Shown: one piece after another, positions 8,967 through 17,031 of the stretch
Numbering within the stretch: position 1 is the stretch's first letter
Layout: each line of letters begins with the position of its first letter
The notes under the pieces: generated by a model
Told to the model about the DNA's origin: nothing
The model's input: only the letters and a program-made list of their open reading frames with translations
Databases searched by the model: none
Source: UBA10364 sp049611965
GTDB taxonomy: Bacteria; Bacteroidota; Bacteroidia; Flavobacteriales; Schleiferiaceae
Reading direction: 5' to 3'
Assembly: GCA_049611965.1 (NCBI GenBank)
Contig: JBMZBC010000010.1
Coordinates: 1-52,236 of the forward strand
Length of the DNA stretch: 52,236 nt
Made by a program: the position numbers and the translations under genes

Positions 8967-8986
8967 CGGTTCAAACAATTAGTACC

Positions 8987-10744
8987 ATGTACAGATCACA
9001 TACTTGTGGCGAATTGCGCGCCGCACATATTGGACAAACAGTAACTCTTGCAGGTTGGGTACAACGCTCGCGCGAATTAGGAGGGATGACTTTCTTGGAT
9101 TTACGTGACCGTTACGGAATTACTCAGGTTGCTTTCAATGAGGAGTGGGATGCCGATTTGTTGAAGGAAGCAAGAAAACTAGGCCGCGAGTGGGTGGTAC
9201 AGATTGAAGGAGAGGTGATTGAGCGTCATAGTAAGAATGCCAACATGCCTACCGGAGATGTGGAGATTAAGAGTGCCAAGCTAGTTGTGTTGAATGCAGC
9301 AAATACGCCTCCTTTTACCATAGAGGAAGAAAGTGATGGTGGGGAAGAACTTCGCATGAAGTACCGCTACTTGGATTTACGCCGTGGTCCGTTACAGCGC
9401 AATTTGGCGCTTCGTAACCGTGTAAACATCGAGGTACGCAAGTATTTGGACGAGCAAGGCTTTATGGATATTGAGACTCCGTTCTTGATCAAATCTACCC
9501 CAGAGGGTGCACGAGATTTCGTAGTGCCTTCGCGCATGCAAGAGGGCAAGTTCTACGCTTTGCCGCAGAGCCCGCAGACCTTCAAGCAATTGTTGATGGT
9601 TAGTGGTTACGACAAGTACTACCAGATTACGCGTTGTTTCCGCGACGAAGATTTACGTGCAGACCGTCAGCCAGAGTTTACACAGATTGACTGTGAGATG
9701 GCCTTTGTAGAGCAAGAAGACATTTTGAATACGTTCGAGGGATTGTTGCTTCACTTGTTGAAAGACGTGAAAGGTATTGACATTAATAGCGTGCCGCGTA
9801 TGACCTATGCGGAGGCGATGGAGCGCTACGGAAATGATAAACCGGACATCCGTTTCGGGATGGAATTGGCCAACCTAAATGCACTTACTCAAAACCTCGG
9901 TTTCATGGTCTTTGACCAAGCCGAAACTGTATTGGGTATCGCCGTACCAGGAGCTGCTTCGTGGACGCGTAAGCAGATCGATAAGTTGACCGATTGGGTG
10001 AAGCGTCCAGACATCGGCATGAAGGGCATGGTGTATTGTAAAGTCAATGAAGACGGCACGTACAAGAGCTCAGTAGATAAATTCTATACGCAAGAGCAGC
10101 AAGCGCAGTGGGCGAAGGCTGCTGATGCCAAACCGGGTGATTTAATCCTAATTTTGGCAGGTGAAGAGCGTTTGACGCGCAAGGCAACTTCTGAATTGCG
10201 TCTACATATTGCAGAGGAAATGGGCCTGAGAAACCCTGAGGTCTTTGCACCACTATGGGTAGTTGATTTCCCGTTGTTGGAATGGGACGATGAAACAGAG
10301 CGTTACCACGCGATGCACCATCCATTCACATCTCCAAAGCCTGAGGATATCGCTTTGATTGATACTGAACCGGGCAAGGTTCGCGCGAATGCTTACGACC
10401 TTGTGTTGAACGGTAACGAGATCGGTGGTGGTTCTATTCGTATCCACGATAGAGCATTGCAGAGCCGCATGTTTGATTTGCTCGGATTTAGTAAGGAAGA
10501 GGCAGAGAAGCAGTTCGGTTTCTTGATGAGTGCCTTTGAATTCGGAGCGCCTCCGCACGGTGGTCTAGCTTTCGGGTTTGACCGTTTGGTGGCTATCCTC
10601 GGCGGCGCTGAGGTTATACGTGATTTTATTGCCTTCCCGAAAAACAATGCGGGTCGTGATGTTATGATTGATGCCCCAGCTACTATTGACGAAGCACAAC
10701 TCAATGAGCTAAAGCTCGTAACTACTGCGGAAACGGAAGAATAG
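8987..10744 (+). CDS. aspS: Aspartate--tRNA ligase
   Basis: This 585-residue class II aminoacyl-tRNA synthetase charges tRNA-Asp. An N-terminal OB-fold anticodon-binding domain (VTLAGWVQRSRELGGMTFLDLRD) is followed by the bacterial-type catalytic core. Motif 2 is FRDEDLRADRQPEF (from residue 218) and motif 3 is GFDR (530-533). The bacterial GAD insertion lies between them. The frame is open further upstream (to 8741), but that part overlaps tadA on the other strand and lacks family similarity. The ATG at 8987 gives the standard N-terminus MYRSHTCGEL and sits 20 bases after a promoter element. Whether the enzyme is discriminating or nondiscriminating cannot be read here. Confidence 0.98.
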   Translation: MYRSHTCGELRAAHIGQTVTLAGWVQRSRELGGMTFLDLRDRYGITQVAFNEEWDADLLKEARKLGREWVVQIEGEVIERHSKNANMPTGDVEIKSAKLVVLNAANTPPFTIEEESDGGEELRMKYRYLDLRRGPLQRNLALRNRVNIEVRKYLDEQGFMDIETPFLIKSTPEGARDFVVPSRMQEGKFYALPQSPQTFKQLLMVSGYDKYYQITRCFRDEDLRADRQPEFTQIDCEMAFVEQEDILNTFEGLLLHLLKDVKGIDINSVPRMTYAEAMERYGNDKPDIRFGMELANLNALTQNLGFMVFDQAETVLGIAVPGAASWTRKQIDKLTDWVKRPDIGMKGMVYCKVNEDGTYKSSVDKFYTQEQQAQWAKAADAKPGDLILILAGEERLTRKATSELRLHIAEEMGLRNPEVFAPLWVVDFPLLEWDDETERYHAMHHPFTSPKPEDIALIDTEPGKVRANAYDLVLNGNEIGGGSIRIHDRALQSRMFDLLGFSKEEAEKQFGFLMSAFEFGAPPHGGLAFGFDRLVAILGGAEVIRDFIAFPKNNAGRDVMIDAPATIDEAQLNELKLVTTAETEE

Positions 10745-10760
10745 AAGGGCGCGGTTTTTG

Positions 10761-10768
10761 TAGCTTTA
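10761..10768 (+). promoter_or_regulatory. Possible -7 element of the large T9SS gene
   Basis: TAGCTTTA differs from TAnnTTTG at one base and lies 19 bases before the ATG at 10788, the spacing seen at other genes here. No -33 element is evident, and the gene might also be read from aspS. Confidence 0.35.
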
Positions 10769-10787
10769 GGGTCCTTAACTCACCCTT

Positions 10788-13700
10788 ATGCTACGGAAGA
10801 TTACAGTATCGTTAGCCTTTATCGCCGCCACTTTTATTGCCAACGCACAAGAACGTGAATCTAACACCTTGACAGACAAGGAGATTCGTGAAATGACTTG
10901 GGTTGAAGCCATGCAAGATTACCGCGTGAACTTCAATACAGTTGTCGATAAATTCAACAAAGCACATCGCGGCGTGCCTTATGAAAAAGGACACGGTATT
11001 AAACAATTCCGTCGCTGGGAACACATGATGGGCCAGCGTGTGGAAGAAAATGGTGTACGCCCTCATCCAGGGCTATTGTACCAGGCTATTCAAGGTCAAA
11101 ACAACCAGAGCACAAACGAATACGGAGAATGGACTGCAATGGGTCCATACAATGCGCCTTCAAATGGTGGAATTGGCCGTATCAACAATGTCGCATTCCA
11201 CCCTAAGCATAACGATACAATCTATGCAGGTGCTCCTGCAGGAGGTCTGTGGGTGAGCTACGACGATGGTCAGAGCTGGCAGACTTTCACAGACGAATTA
11301 ACAAACATCGGGGTGAGTGATCTAGCCATAGACCCTTTACATCCGGATACCATGTATTTGGCAACGGGCGATCGCGATGCTGCGGATACCTACAGCTTTG
11401 GTCTTTTGAAATCTACGGACGGCGGTGTAACCTGGTCGTCAACAGGATTGTCATACAGCGTTAATCAGAACTACAGAATAGGCCGAGTGGTCGTGCATCC
11501 TGACAGTACAAATATTGTGATTGCGGCAACGAACGGCGGTGTATACCGAAGCACGAATTACGGAACAACATTTACACTGGAAAGAACAGGTGCCTTCTAT
11601 GGTATTGAAATGGGCCGTGGTGATACAGTCTATGCAACGACTTCTGGCTCTTCTCCGAAAATTTACCGATCAGCAGATGCCGGTGACAACTGGACTCAAT
11701 TAACCAACGGTCTTCCAACTTCTGGTAAATACCGTTGTGAGGTGGCCGTTTCAGGTACCCCGGGTAAGTTGTACGTCGTTTACGGCGATAGCAACTACGG
11801 ATACGGTGGTGTCTATCGTTCAACCAATGGAGGAAACAGCTGGTCTTTGATGAGTTCAACACCAAACATTATGGGTTGGGCAAACAACGGTTCAGGTTCT
11901 GGCGGTCAAGCATGGTATGATTTAACCATTGCCTGTGACCCTAATGCTGAAAACACCATTTACGTAGGTGGGGTAAATATATGGAAGTCGACCAACGGTG
12001 GATCAACATGGTCTATTGTCGGTCACTGGTATGGTGCAGGCTCCACGCCTTACGTGCACGCAGATCACCACCACGCTATCTTCCGTCCAAACACATCGCA
12101 GTTGTATGTGGGTACAGACGGCGGGGTTTATAAAACCTCTAACGGCGGTTCTTCATGGTCCGATTTGAACGACGGAATGAACATCACTCAATACTACAAA
12201 ATTAGCCAGAGTACTTCGGATTCTTCATTGGTTTTGGCCGGTGCACAGGACAACGGTTCGCACATGCGTTCAACGACCATGAACTGGAGCGAGGTAACAG
12301 GCGGTGACGGTATGGACAATGGTGTTGATGCGGTAAATGACAACCGCATGTATACTTCGGTGTACTACGGTTCCTTCTACACGAGTAATAACGGTGGTGC
12401 CTTCTTCAGCCCTATCAATAGCTTGACCCCTGCGGGTTCAGGAAACTGGGTAACACCGTTCCAAGTAGATCCAGTCACAGCGAATACTGCATATGCTGGG
12501 TTTAAGAAAATTTGGAAAACGACCAACGCAGGTAGCAGCTGGTCAGCAACCTCTACCAACAATGTCAACGGTAACTCCAATATTGACGAGTTTGAGATTG
12601 CGCCGAGCAACACGAACTACATTTATGTATTGATTAACCAAGGCGTATATAAATCAACGAACGGCGGTTCTACGTGGTCGACCATTACTCCGAGCGGATC
12701 TTTGTCGCCGGGGAATAATGTTTTGGGTATAGCCATTGATCCGGACGATGAAGATCACATTGCGATTGCGATATCTGGCTTCAACAGCAACAAGAAAGCT
12801 ATGGAGAGTTTTAACGGCGGACAGAGTTGGACAAACATCTCTTCTGGTCTTCCAAACGTTCCTGCGACTGCTGTGATTTTTGAAGGAAACAACAGTGACG
12901 GTATCTACGTCGGTACAGACATTGGTGTGTATTATAAGAGCTCAAATTATCCGTCATGGGTCAGCTACAATAAGAACTTGCCAAATGTGATCATCAGTGA
13001 CTTTGAAATGTACGAGGATGAATCACTTCTTCGCATTGGAACCTACGGTCGTGGTGTGTGGCAGAGTCCATTGATGGTTGGCCTGAGCACAGTTCCAGAG
13101 GCTTCGTTTACAGCAGACCCGGTGAGCACGTGTAGCCTTGGCGATACGGTTCAATTGGCCGATAATTCTTCAGGTCAGCCAACTTCATGGTACTGGCAGA
13201 TCACCCCTTCTACGTACAATTTTGTGGGCGGGACGAACGACAGTTCTCAGTTCCCGCTGATCACATTTACTGCAACGGGTAATTACACGATTTCCTTGAC
13301 GGCTACCAACACCTATGGTAGTGACGATACAACGCAGTACCAAGCCATCTCTGTAGGTGGCGCAACCCTTCCTTTTGTTGAAGATTTCGAAAACGGATTG
13401 AGCGGTTGGGAAATCATCAACCCGGATAACGGTATGACTTGGTCGTCGGCGACCGTTGGTGGAACGACACCAGGGTCTACAGCGATGACAGTGGGTCACT
13501 ACTCTTACAGCACGACAGGTGCCGTAGATGAGCTTGTTTCGCCACCGCTTGATTTCTCAAACGACACTTTGGTAAGCATGACCTTTGAATATGCTTCGGC
13601 GTACTACTCTACCAGCTACAGCGATAGCCTTAAAGTTTATGTAAGCGACGACTGCGGTTCTTCATGGGCCGAGGTTGCAGCATGGAGTTCTGCCGACGCA

Positions 13701-15119
13701 AACTTTAGCACTGCGGGCCAATTGACCAGTTCGTTTGTACCTAATGATAGCACGAAGTGGTGTCACGGGAACTCTTCGGTAGCGTGTCCATCTATTGATC
13801 TCGATGCCTACAGCGGCATGTCGGGTATCCAAGTGAAGTTTGTGGCCGTCAACGGATACGGCAACAACGTATTTATTGATAACATCAACATTACAGGTCA
13901 GGCACAAGTAGCGCCGGTAGCTTCGTTTACTGGAGATTCAGCAGCTTGTACGGGTCAAACGTTGAACTTCTTTGATTTCACAACGCCAACTCCGGCAGCA
14001 CGCACATGGTACTTCCAAGGAGGTACACCATCTACGTCAAACGCACCGAACCCATCAGTGACTTATGCTACAGCAGGTTCGTATGACGTGAAGCTGGTAG
14101 TAAGCAATGCCGCGGGTGCAGATTCGGTCACCTTAAGCAATTATGTGACCATCATACCGGCGCCTGTTTCCTCAGTAGCGTTGTCTGTGAGCGCAACAAC
14201 GGTTTGTAAGCACGATAGCGTCTTCGCTACGGCAACTGGAACAAACGGCGGTCTCACCCCAGCCTACGATTGGTATGTAAACGGTACAGTAGTGCTTTCA
14301 GGTTCGACGAGCTACAGTGGAACATTCAACGACGGCGATGTACTGAAAGTAGAGATGACCAGTTCAGACGACTGTGTTTCTGCCAAAGTGGTGGCCGATT
14401 CAATCACCATCAACGTCAACCCATTGCCTGCAGTTACACTAAGCTCGCAAGGTTATGTATGTGAGCTAGACGGTCCTCAGCAACTTAGCGGAGGTACGCC
14501 AGCGGGCGGTATCTACTCAGGAACTGGGGTAACGAATGACTCTATTTTCCCATCAGTTGCCGGTGTAGGTTCACACTGGATCTACTACACGTATGCGGAT
14601 GCAACTACGGGTTGTTCGAATACGAAGCAACGCACCATGAGTGTACAGCCTGCGCCAGGTAAGCCAACAGTAAGCCAAGATGCTACGACAGGTGAATTGG
14701 TAGCGGCAACACCAGCAGGATCATACTCGTACGAATGGTTGGATGCGAATATGGACCCAATTGCGGGTGCAACTTCTTCGACCTATATGCCAACAGCCAA
14801 TGGCGATTATTACGTGAAGATTATTTCAAACATTCAGTGTTCGAACGTATCAGATGTATACAGCGTAAACAATATTGGCCTTGATGAGGAGTTGCTTGAA
14901 GGTTTTGAGATTTTCCCGAACCCGGCAACAAACTTATTGACCATTCGCACCACAGGAGCGGCGGAGCTGCGCGTTATCGATGCAGCGGGACGCACAGTCC
15001 TTGTTACCAACATTGCAGGCGCTCTAGACCTTGACGTTCAAGGCTGGGCACGTGGCGCATACATGGTACAGCTCATTAAGGGTGACCTTATGGAAACACT
15101 CCCGGTGATGCTTAAATAG
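10788..15119 (+). CDS. Large secreted Asp-box (sortilin/BNR-like) and PKD protein with T9SS sorting domain
   Basis: The 1443-residue protein has a Sec signal peptide (residues 1-20, cleavage after IANA). A propeller-like region (~110-760) carries at least eight Asp-box motifs such as STDGGVTW, STNGGNSW and TSNGGSSW, as in BNR/sortilin exo-sialidase-like folds. PKD-type modules follow (VPEASFTADPVSTCSLGD, APVASFTGDSAACTG) around a MAM/lectin-like module that begins LPFVEDFENGLSGWEIIN. The end is a T9SS type A sorting domain with IFPNPATN, LRVIDAAGR and GAYMVQLIKG. It should be exported to the surface, where it may bind or process glycans or act as an adhesin. Enzyme activity is not established by the repeats. 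A strong terminator follows. Confidence 0.88.
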   Translation: MLRKITVSLAFIAATFIANAQERESNTLTDKEIREMTWVEAMQDYRVNFNTVVDKFNKAHRGVPYEKGHGIKQFRRWEHMMGQRVEENGVRPHPGLLYQAIQGQNNQSTNEYGEWTAMGPYNAPSNGGIGRINNVAFHPKHNDTIYAGAPAGGLWVSYDDGQSWQTFTDELTNIGVSDLAIDPLHPDTMYLATGDRDAADTYSFGLLKSTDGGVTWSSTGLSYSVNQNYRIGRVVVHPDSTNIVIAATNGGVYRSTNYGTTFTLERTGAFYGIEMGRGDTVYATTSGSSPKIYRSADAGDNWTQLTNGLPTSGKYRCEVAVSGTPGKLYVVYGDSNYGYGGVYRSTNGGNSWSLMSSTPNIMGWANNGSGSGGQAWYDLTIACDPNAENTIYVGGVNIWKSTNGGSTWSIVGHWYGAGSTPYVHADHHHAIFRPNTSQLYVGTDGGVYKTSNGGSSWSDLNDGMNITQYYKISQSTSDSSLVLAGAQDNGSHMRSTTMNWSEVTGGDGMDNGVDAVNDNRMYTSVYYGSFYTSNNGGAFFSPINSLTPAGSGNWVTPFQVDPVTANTAYAGFKKIWKTTNAGSSWSATSTNNVNGNSNIDEFEIAPSNTNYIYVLINQGVYKSTNGGSTWSTITPSGSLSPGNNVLGIAIDPDDEDHIAIAISGFNSNKKAMESFNGGQSWTNISSGLPNVPATAVIFEGNNSDGIYVGTDIGVYYKSSNYPSWVSYNKNLPNVIISDFEMYEDESLLRIGTYGRGVWQSPLMVGLSTVPEASFTADPVSTCSLGDTVQLADNSSGQPTSWYWQITPSTYNFVGGTNDSSQFPLITFTATGNYTISLTATNTYGSDDTTQYQAISVGGATLPFVEDFENGLSGWEIINPDNGMTWSSATVGGTTPGSTAMTVGHYSYSTTGAVDELVSPPLDFSNDTLVSMTFEYASAYYSTSYSDSLKVYVSDDCGSSWAEVAAWSSADANFSTAGQLTSSFVPNDSTKWCHGNSSVACPSIDLDAYSGMSGIQVKFVAVNGYGNNVFIDNINITGQAQVAPVASFTGDSAACTGQTLNFFDFTTPTPAARTWYFQGGTPSTSNAPNPSVTYATAGSYDVKLVVSNAAGADSVTLSNYVTIIPAPVSSVALSVSATTVCKHDSVFATATGTNGGLTPAYDWYVNGTVVLSGSTSYSGTFNDGDVLKVEMTSSDDCVSAKVVADSITINVNPLPAVTLSSQGYVCELDGPQQLSGGTPAGGIYSGTGVTNDSIFPSVAGVGSHWIYYTYADATTGCSNTKQRTMSVQPAPGKPTVSQDATTGELVAATPAGSYSYEWLDANMDPIAGATSSTYMPTANGDYYVKIISNIQCSNVSDVYSVNNIGLDEELLEGFEIFPNPATNLLTIRTTGAAELRVIDAAGRTVLVTNIAGALDLDVQGWARGAYMVQLIKGDLMETLPVMLK

Positions 15120-15141
15120 TACTGCTGAAACTTTGATAAAC

Positions 15142-15175
15142 AAAAACCCCCGGCCGCGAGGCCGGGGGTTTTTTT
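15142..15175. terminator. Bidirectional terminator T9SS gene / purQ
   Basis: The 9-bp stem CCCCCGGCC/GGCCGGGGG has a GCGA (GNRA-type) tetraloop, five As before and seven Ts after. It lies between convergent genes ending at 15119 and 15217. Confidence 0.93.
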
Positions 15176-15216
15176 ATGATTGAATCGTCGGAGCCGAAGC
15201 CCTTTAATCTATCTAA

Positions 15217-15912
15217 TTAAGCAAGTACCATGTGGTTAATCATGCTCTTGAACAGCTCTAGACCGTCTTGGTTGCTGAGCTCAGCATCTGCAGCGCGCTC
15301 TGGGTGGGGCATCATACCGAATACGTTCTTGTTGGCGTTACAAACACCAGCGATGTTTTCGATAGCACCGTTCGGGTTCTCCGCTTCAGTTACTTCACCA
15401 CTTTCTGTTGAGTACTGGAAAAGAACTTGGTCGTTTGCTTTAAGCTCGGCCAATGTTTCAGCAGAACAGTAGTAGTTTCCTTCACCGTGGGCGATAGGAA
15501 TCTTGTAACCACGGCTGTGGTCAAGGTCAGCAGTAATGCCTGCAGTCTTGCTCACTGGCTTGATGAATACATTTTTACAGATGAACTTATGGCTGTTGTT
15601 GTGACGCAATGCACCTGGCAACAAACCACTTTCAGTAAGGATTTGGAAACCGTTACAAACGCCTAGTACGTAACCGCCGTTGTTGGCAAATTCGATTACA
15701 CTACCCATGATAGGGCTCATCTTTGCGATGGCACCCGAGCGCAAGTAATCGCCGTAAGAGAATCCACCAGGAAGTACCACACAGTCCGCCCCTTGTAGGT
15801 CAGTATCCTTGTGCCATAGGTTCACTACCTCGTAACCCATGATGGTTTCCAATACGTAAATCATGTCTTGGTCACAATTTGACCCTGGGAAGGTGATTAC
15901 ACCAAACTTCAT
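15217..15912 (-). CDS. purQ: Phosphoribosylformylglycinamidine synthase subunit PurQ
   Basis: The 231-residue class I glutamine amidotransferase supplies ammonia to PurL for conversion of FGAR to FGAM in purine synthesis. The N-terminus KFGVITFPGSNCDQD is family-typical. The catalytic triad is visible: nucleophile C86 in LGVCNGFQ, H203 and E205 in MMPHPERA. Length fits stand-alone PurQ, so this organism uses the multi-subunit PurSLQ-type enzyme or a similar one; purL and purS are not in the window. The gene has its own TAnnTTTG element 22 bases upstream. It shares the bidirectional terminator at 15142-15175. Confidence 0.95.
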   Translation of the reverse strand: MKFGVITFPGSNCDQDMIYVLETIMGYEVVNLWHKDTDLQGADCVVLPGGFSYGDYLRSGAIAKMSPIMGSVIEFANNGGYVLGVCNGFQILTESGLLPGALRHNNSHKFICKNVFIKPVSKTAGITADLDHSRGYKIPIAHGEGNYYCSAETLAELKANDQVLFQYSTESGEVTEAENPNGAIENIAGVCNANKNVFGMMPHPERAADAELSNQDGLELFKSMINHMVLA

Positions 15913-15934
15913 AGCGTTCGCTTTTTGTTCGTGG

Positions 15935-15942
15935 CAAAGGTA
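15935..15942 (-). promoter_or_regulatory. -7 promoter element of purQ
   Basis: TACCTTTG on the minus strand lies 22 bases upstream of the purQ ATG, in the 49-base gap after the ureohydrolase gene. purQ can therefore be transcribed apart from that gene. Confidence 0.55.
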
Positions 15943-15961
15943 CAGTCTTTAAGCCAATTTT

Positions 15962-16987
15962 TTACTTCGAAAGTCGATGAGAGATGGCATATAATACTCT
16001 GGCGCCCACATTGGCATCCCATGCATCATTTCCAGGACTCACCTCGACTAAATCGGCCCCTATGATCTTTCGGCCAGAATCTATAACGGTATCTAGAAGG
16101 AATAGGAATTGAGCCATAGAAAGTCCACCTGGAACGGGTGTGCCAGTGTTTGGGCATAAAGATGGGTCCAGCCCGTCGATATCTACGCTTAAGTACACTT
16201 GGTCGGGCAAAGTATTTACGATGTTTCTGCAAACTTGGGTCCAAGTCTGCCCAGCAAACAACGCCTGATTCATCGCCTTATCAGTGAAGGAGTGAATGTT
16301 ACTTTCGCTTCGAATCATTTCTGCCTCTTGGTGACAAAAATCTCTGAGGCCTACAATGGTTAAACTATCCATCATCTCCTCTTTCAGACCATTGAACATG
16401 ATGCTCGCATGGGAAAATTCGAATCCTTCATAGGCTGGGCGCAGATCCGCATGTGCATCGATCTGCAGCACACCGAAGTTGCCGTACTTTTTTTTGCTTG
16501 CGCGCAAGGCACCGAGCGAAGTACTGTGGTCGCCCCCCAATAAAATGAGACGCTTTTCTTTCGACAAAATTTTGTCGCTTTGTCGTTCCACCCAACGGTG
16601 GAAATTGCCACAACCGTCATTGATTTCGTCGAGCAATTTTAATTCCACGGTATCGACCTCTTCTCGCTCATAGGCGTCGAGATATTTTTCTGCTTTCTCT
16701 CTGAATTGATCGCTTTTTGCAGCCCAACCTTCGTCAATTTCATGCATCCAGATGCCGCGTTGCCAACCTTCGGGAAATTTTTCGTCGTAGAGATCCACTT
16801 GTGCAGATTCAGCCCTGATTTCTTCTGGACCTTGCGCCGTGCCGGCACCGTAGCTCACTGTGACCTCCCATGGGGCAGGGAGGACGTGGATATCACACTC
16901 GTCTTCGTCAAAGGGAAGACCGAACAAATGATTGTTTAACGCCGGTTCGTTCGGGTCAAACAATGCAATCTTAGCTTCTTTGCTCAT
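15962..16987 (-). CDS. Arginase/agmatinase/formimidoylglutamase family ureohydrolase
   Basis: This 341-residue protein shows the binuclear manganese site of ureohydrolases: GGDHS at 151-155, DAHAD at 177-181 and SVDIDGLDP with D269, D271 and D274. The family hydrolyses guanidino or formimino compounds (arginine, agmatine, proclavaminate, formiminoglutamate). The N-terminal part (LPAPWEVTVSYGAGTAQGPEEIR) resembles agmatinase-type members. An insert at ~85-140 makes it longer than the usual ~310 residues. Substrate cannot be assigned firmly. The start is an ATG with an unusually good Shine-Dalgarno sequence ten bases upstream. It lies between the lamin-tail gene and purQ on the same strand. Confidence 0.88.
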   Translation of the reverse strand: MSKEAKIALFDPNEPALNNHLFGLPFDEDECDIHVLPAPWEVTVSYGAGTAQGPEEIRAESAQVDLYDEKFPEGWQRGIWMHEIDEGWAAKSDQFREKAEKYLDAYEREEVDTVELKLLDEINDGCGNFHRWVERQSDKILSKEKRLILLGGDHSTSLGALRASKKKYGNFGVLQIDAHADLRPAYEGFEFSHASIMFNGLKEEMMDSLTIVGLRDFCHQEAEMIRSESNIHSFTDKAMNQALFAGQTWTQVCRNIVNTLPDQVYLSVDIDGLDPSLCPNTGTPVPGGLSMAQFLFLLDTVIDSGRKIIGADLVEVSPGNDAWDANVGARVLYAISHRLSK

Positions 16988-16997
16988 TATAAAGTAG

Positions 16998-17004
16998 CCC
17001 TCCT
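16998..17004 (-). promoter_or_regulatory. Canonical Shine-Dalgarno before the ureohydrolase
   Basis: AGGAGGG on the minus strand sits ten bases before the ATG at 16987. Genes in this phylum normally lack such a site, so it stands out. Confidence 0.5.
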
Positions 17005-17031
17005 ATGACCAAAGGGCTTTTCGGGTGAAAA

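Noticed and set aside
8741..8986. In-frame N-terminal extension of aspS by 82 residues
   Set aside because: It overlaps tadA on the opposite strand, includes the promoter element and has no AspRS-like sequence; the ATG at 8987 gives the standard N-terminus.
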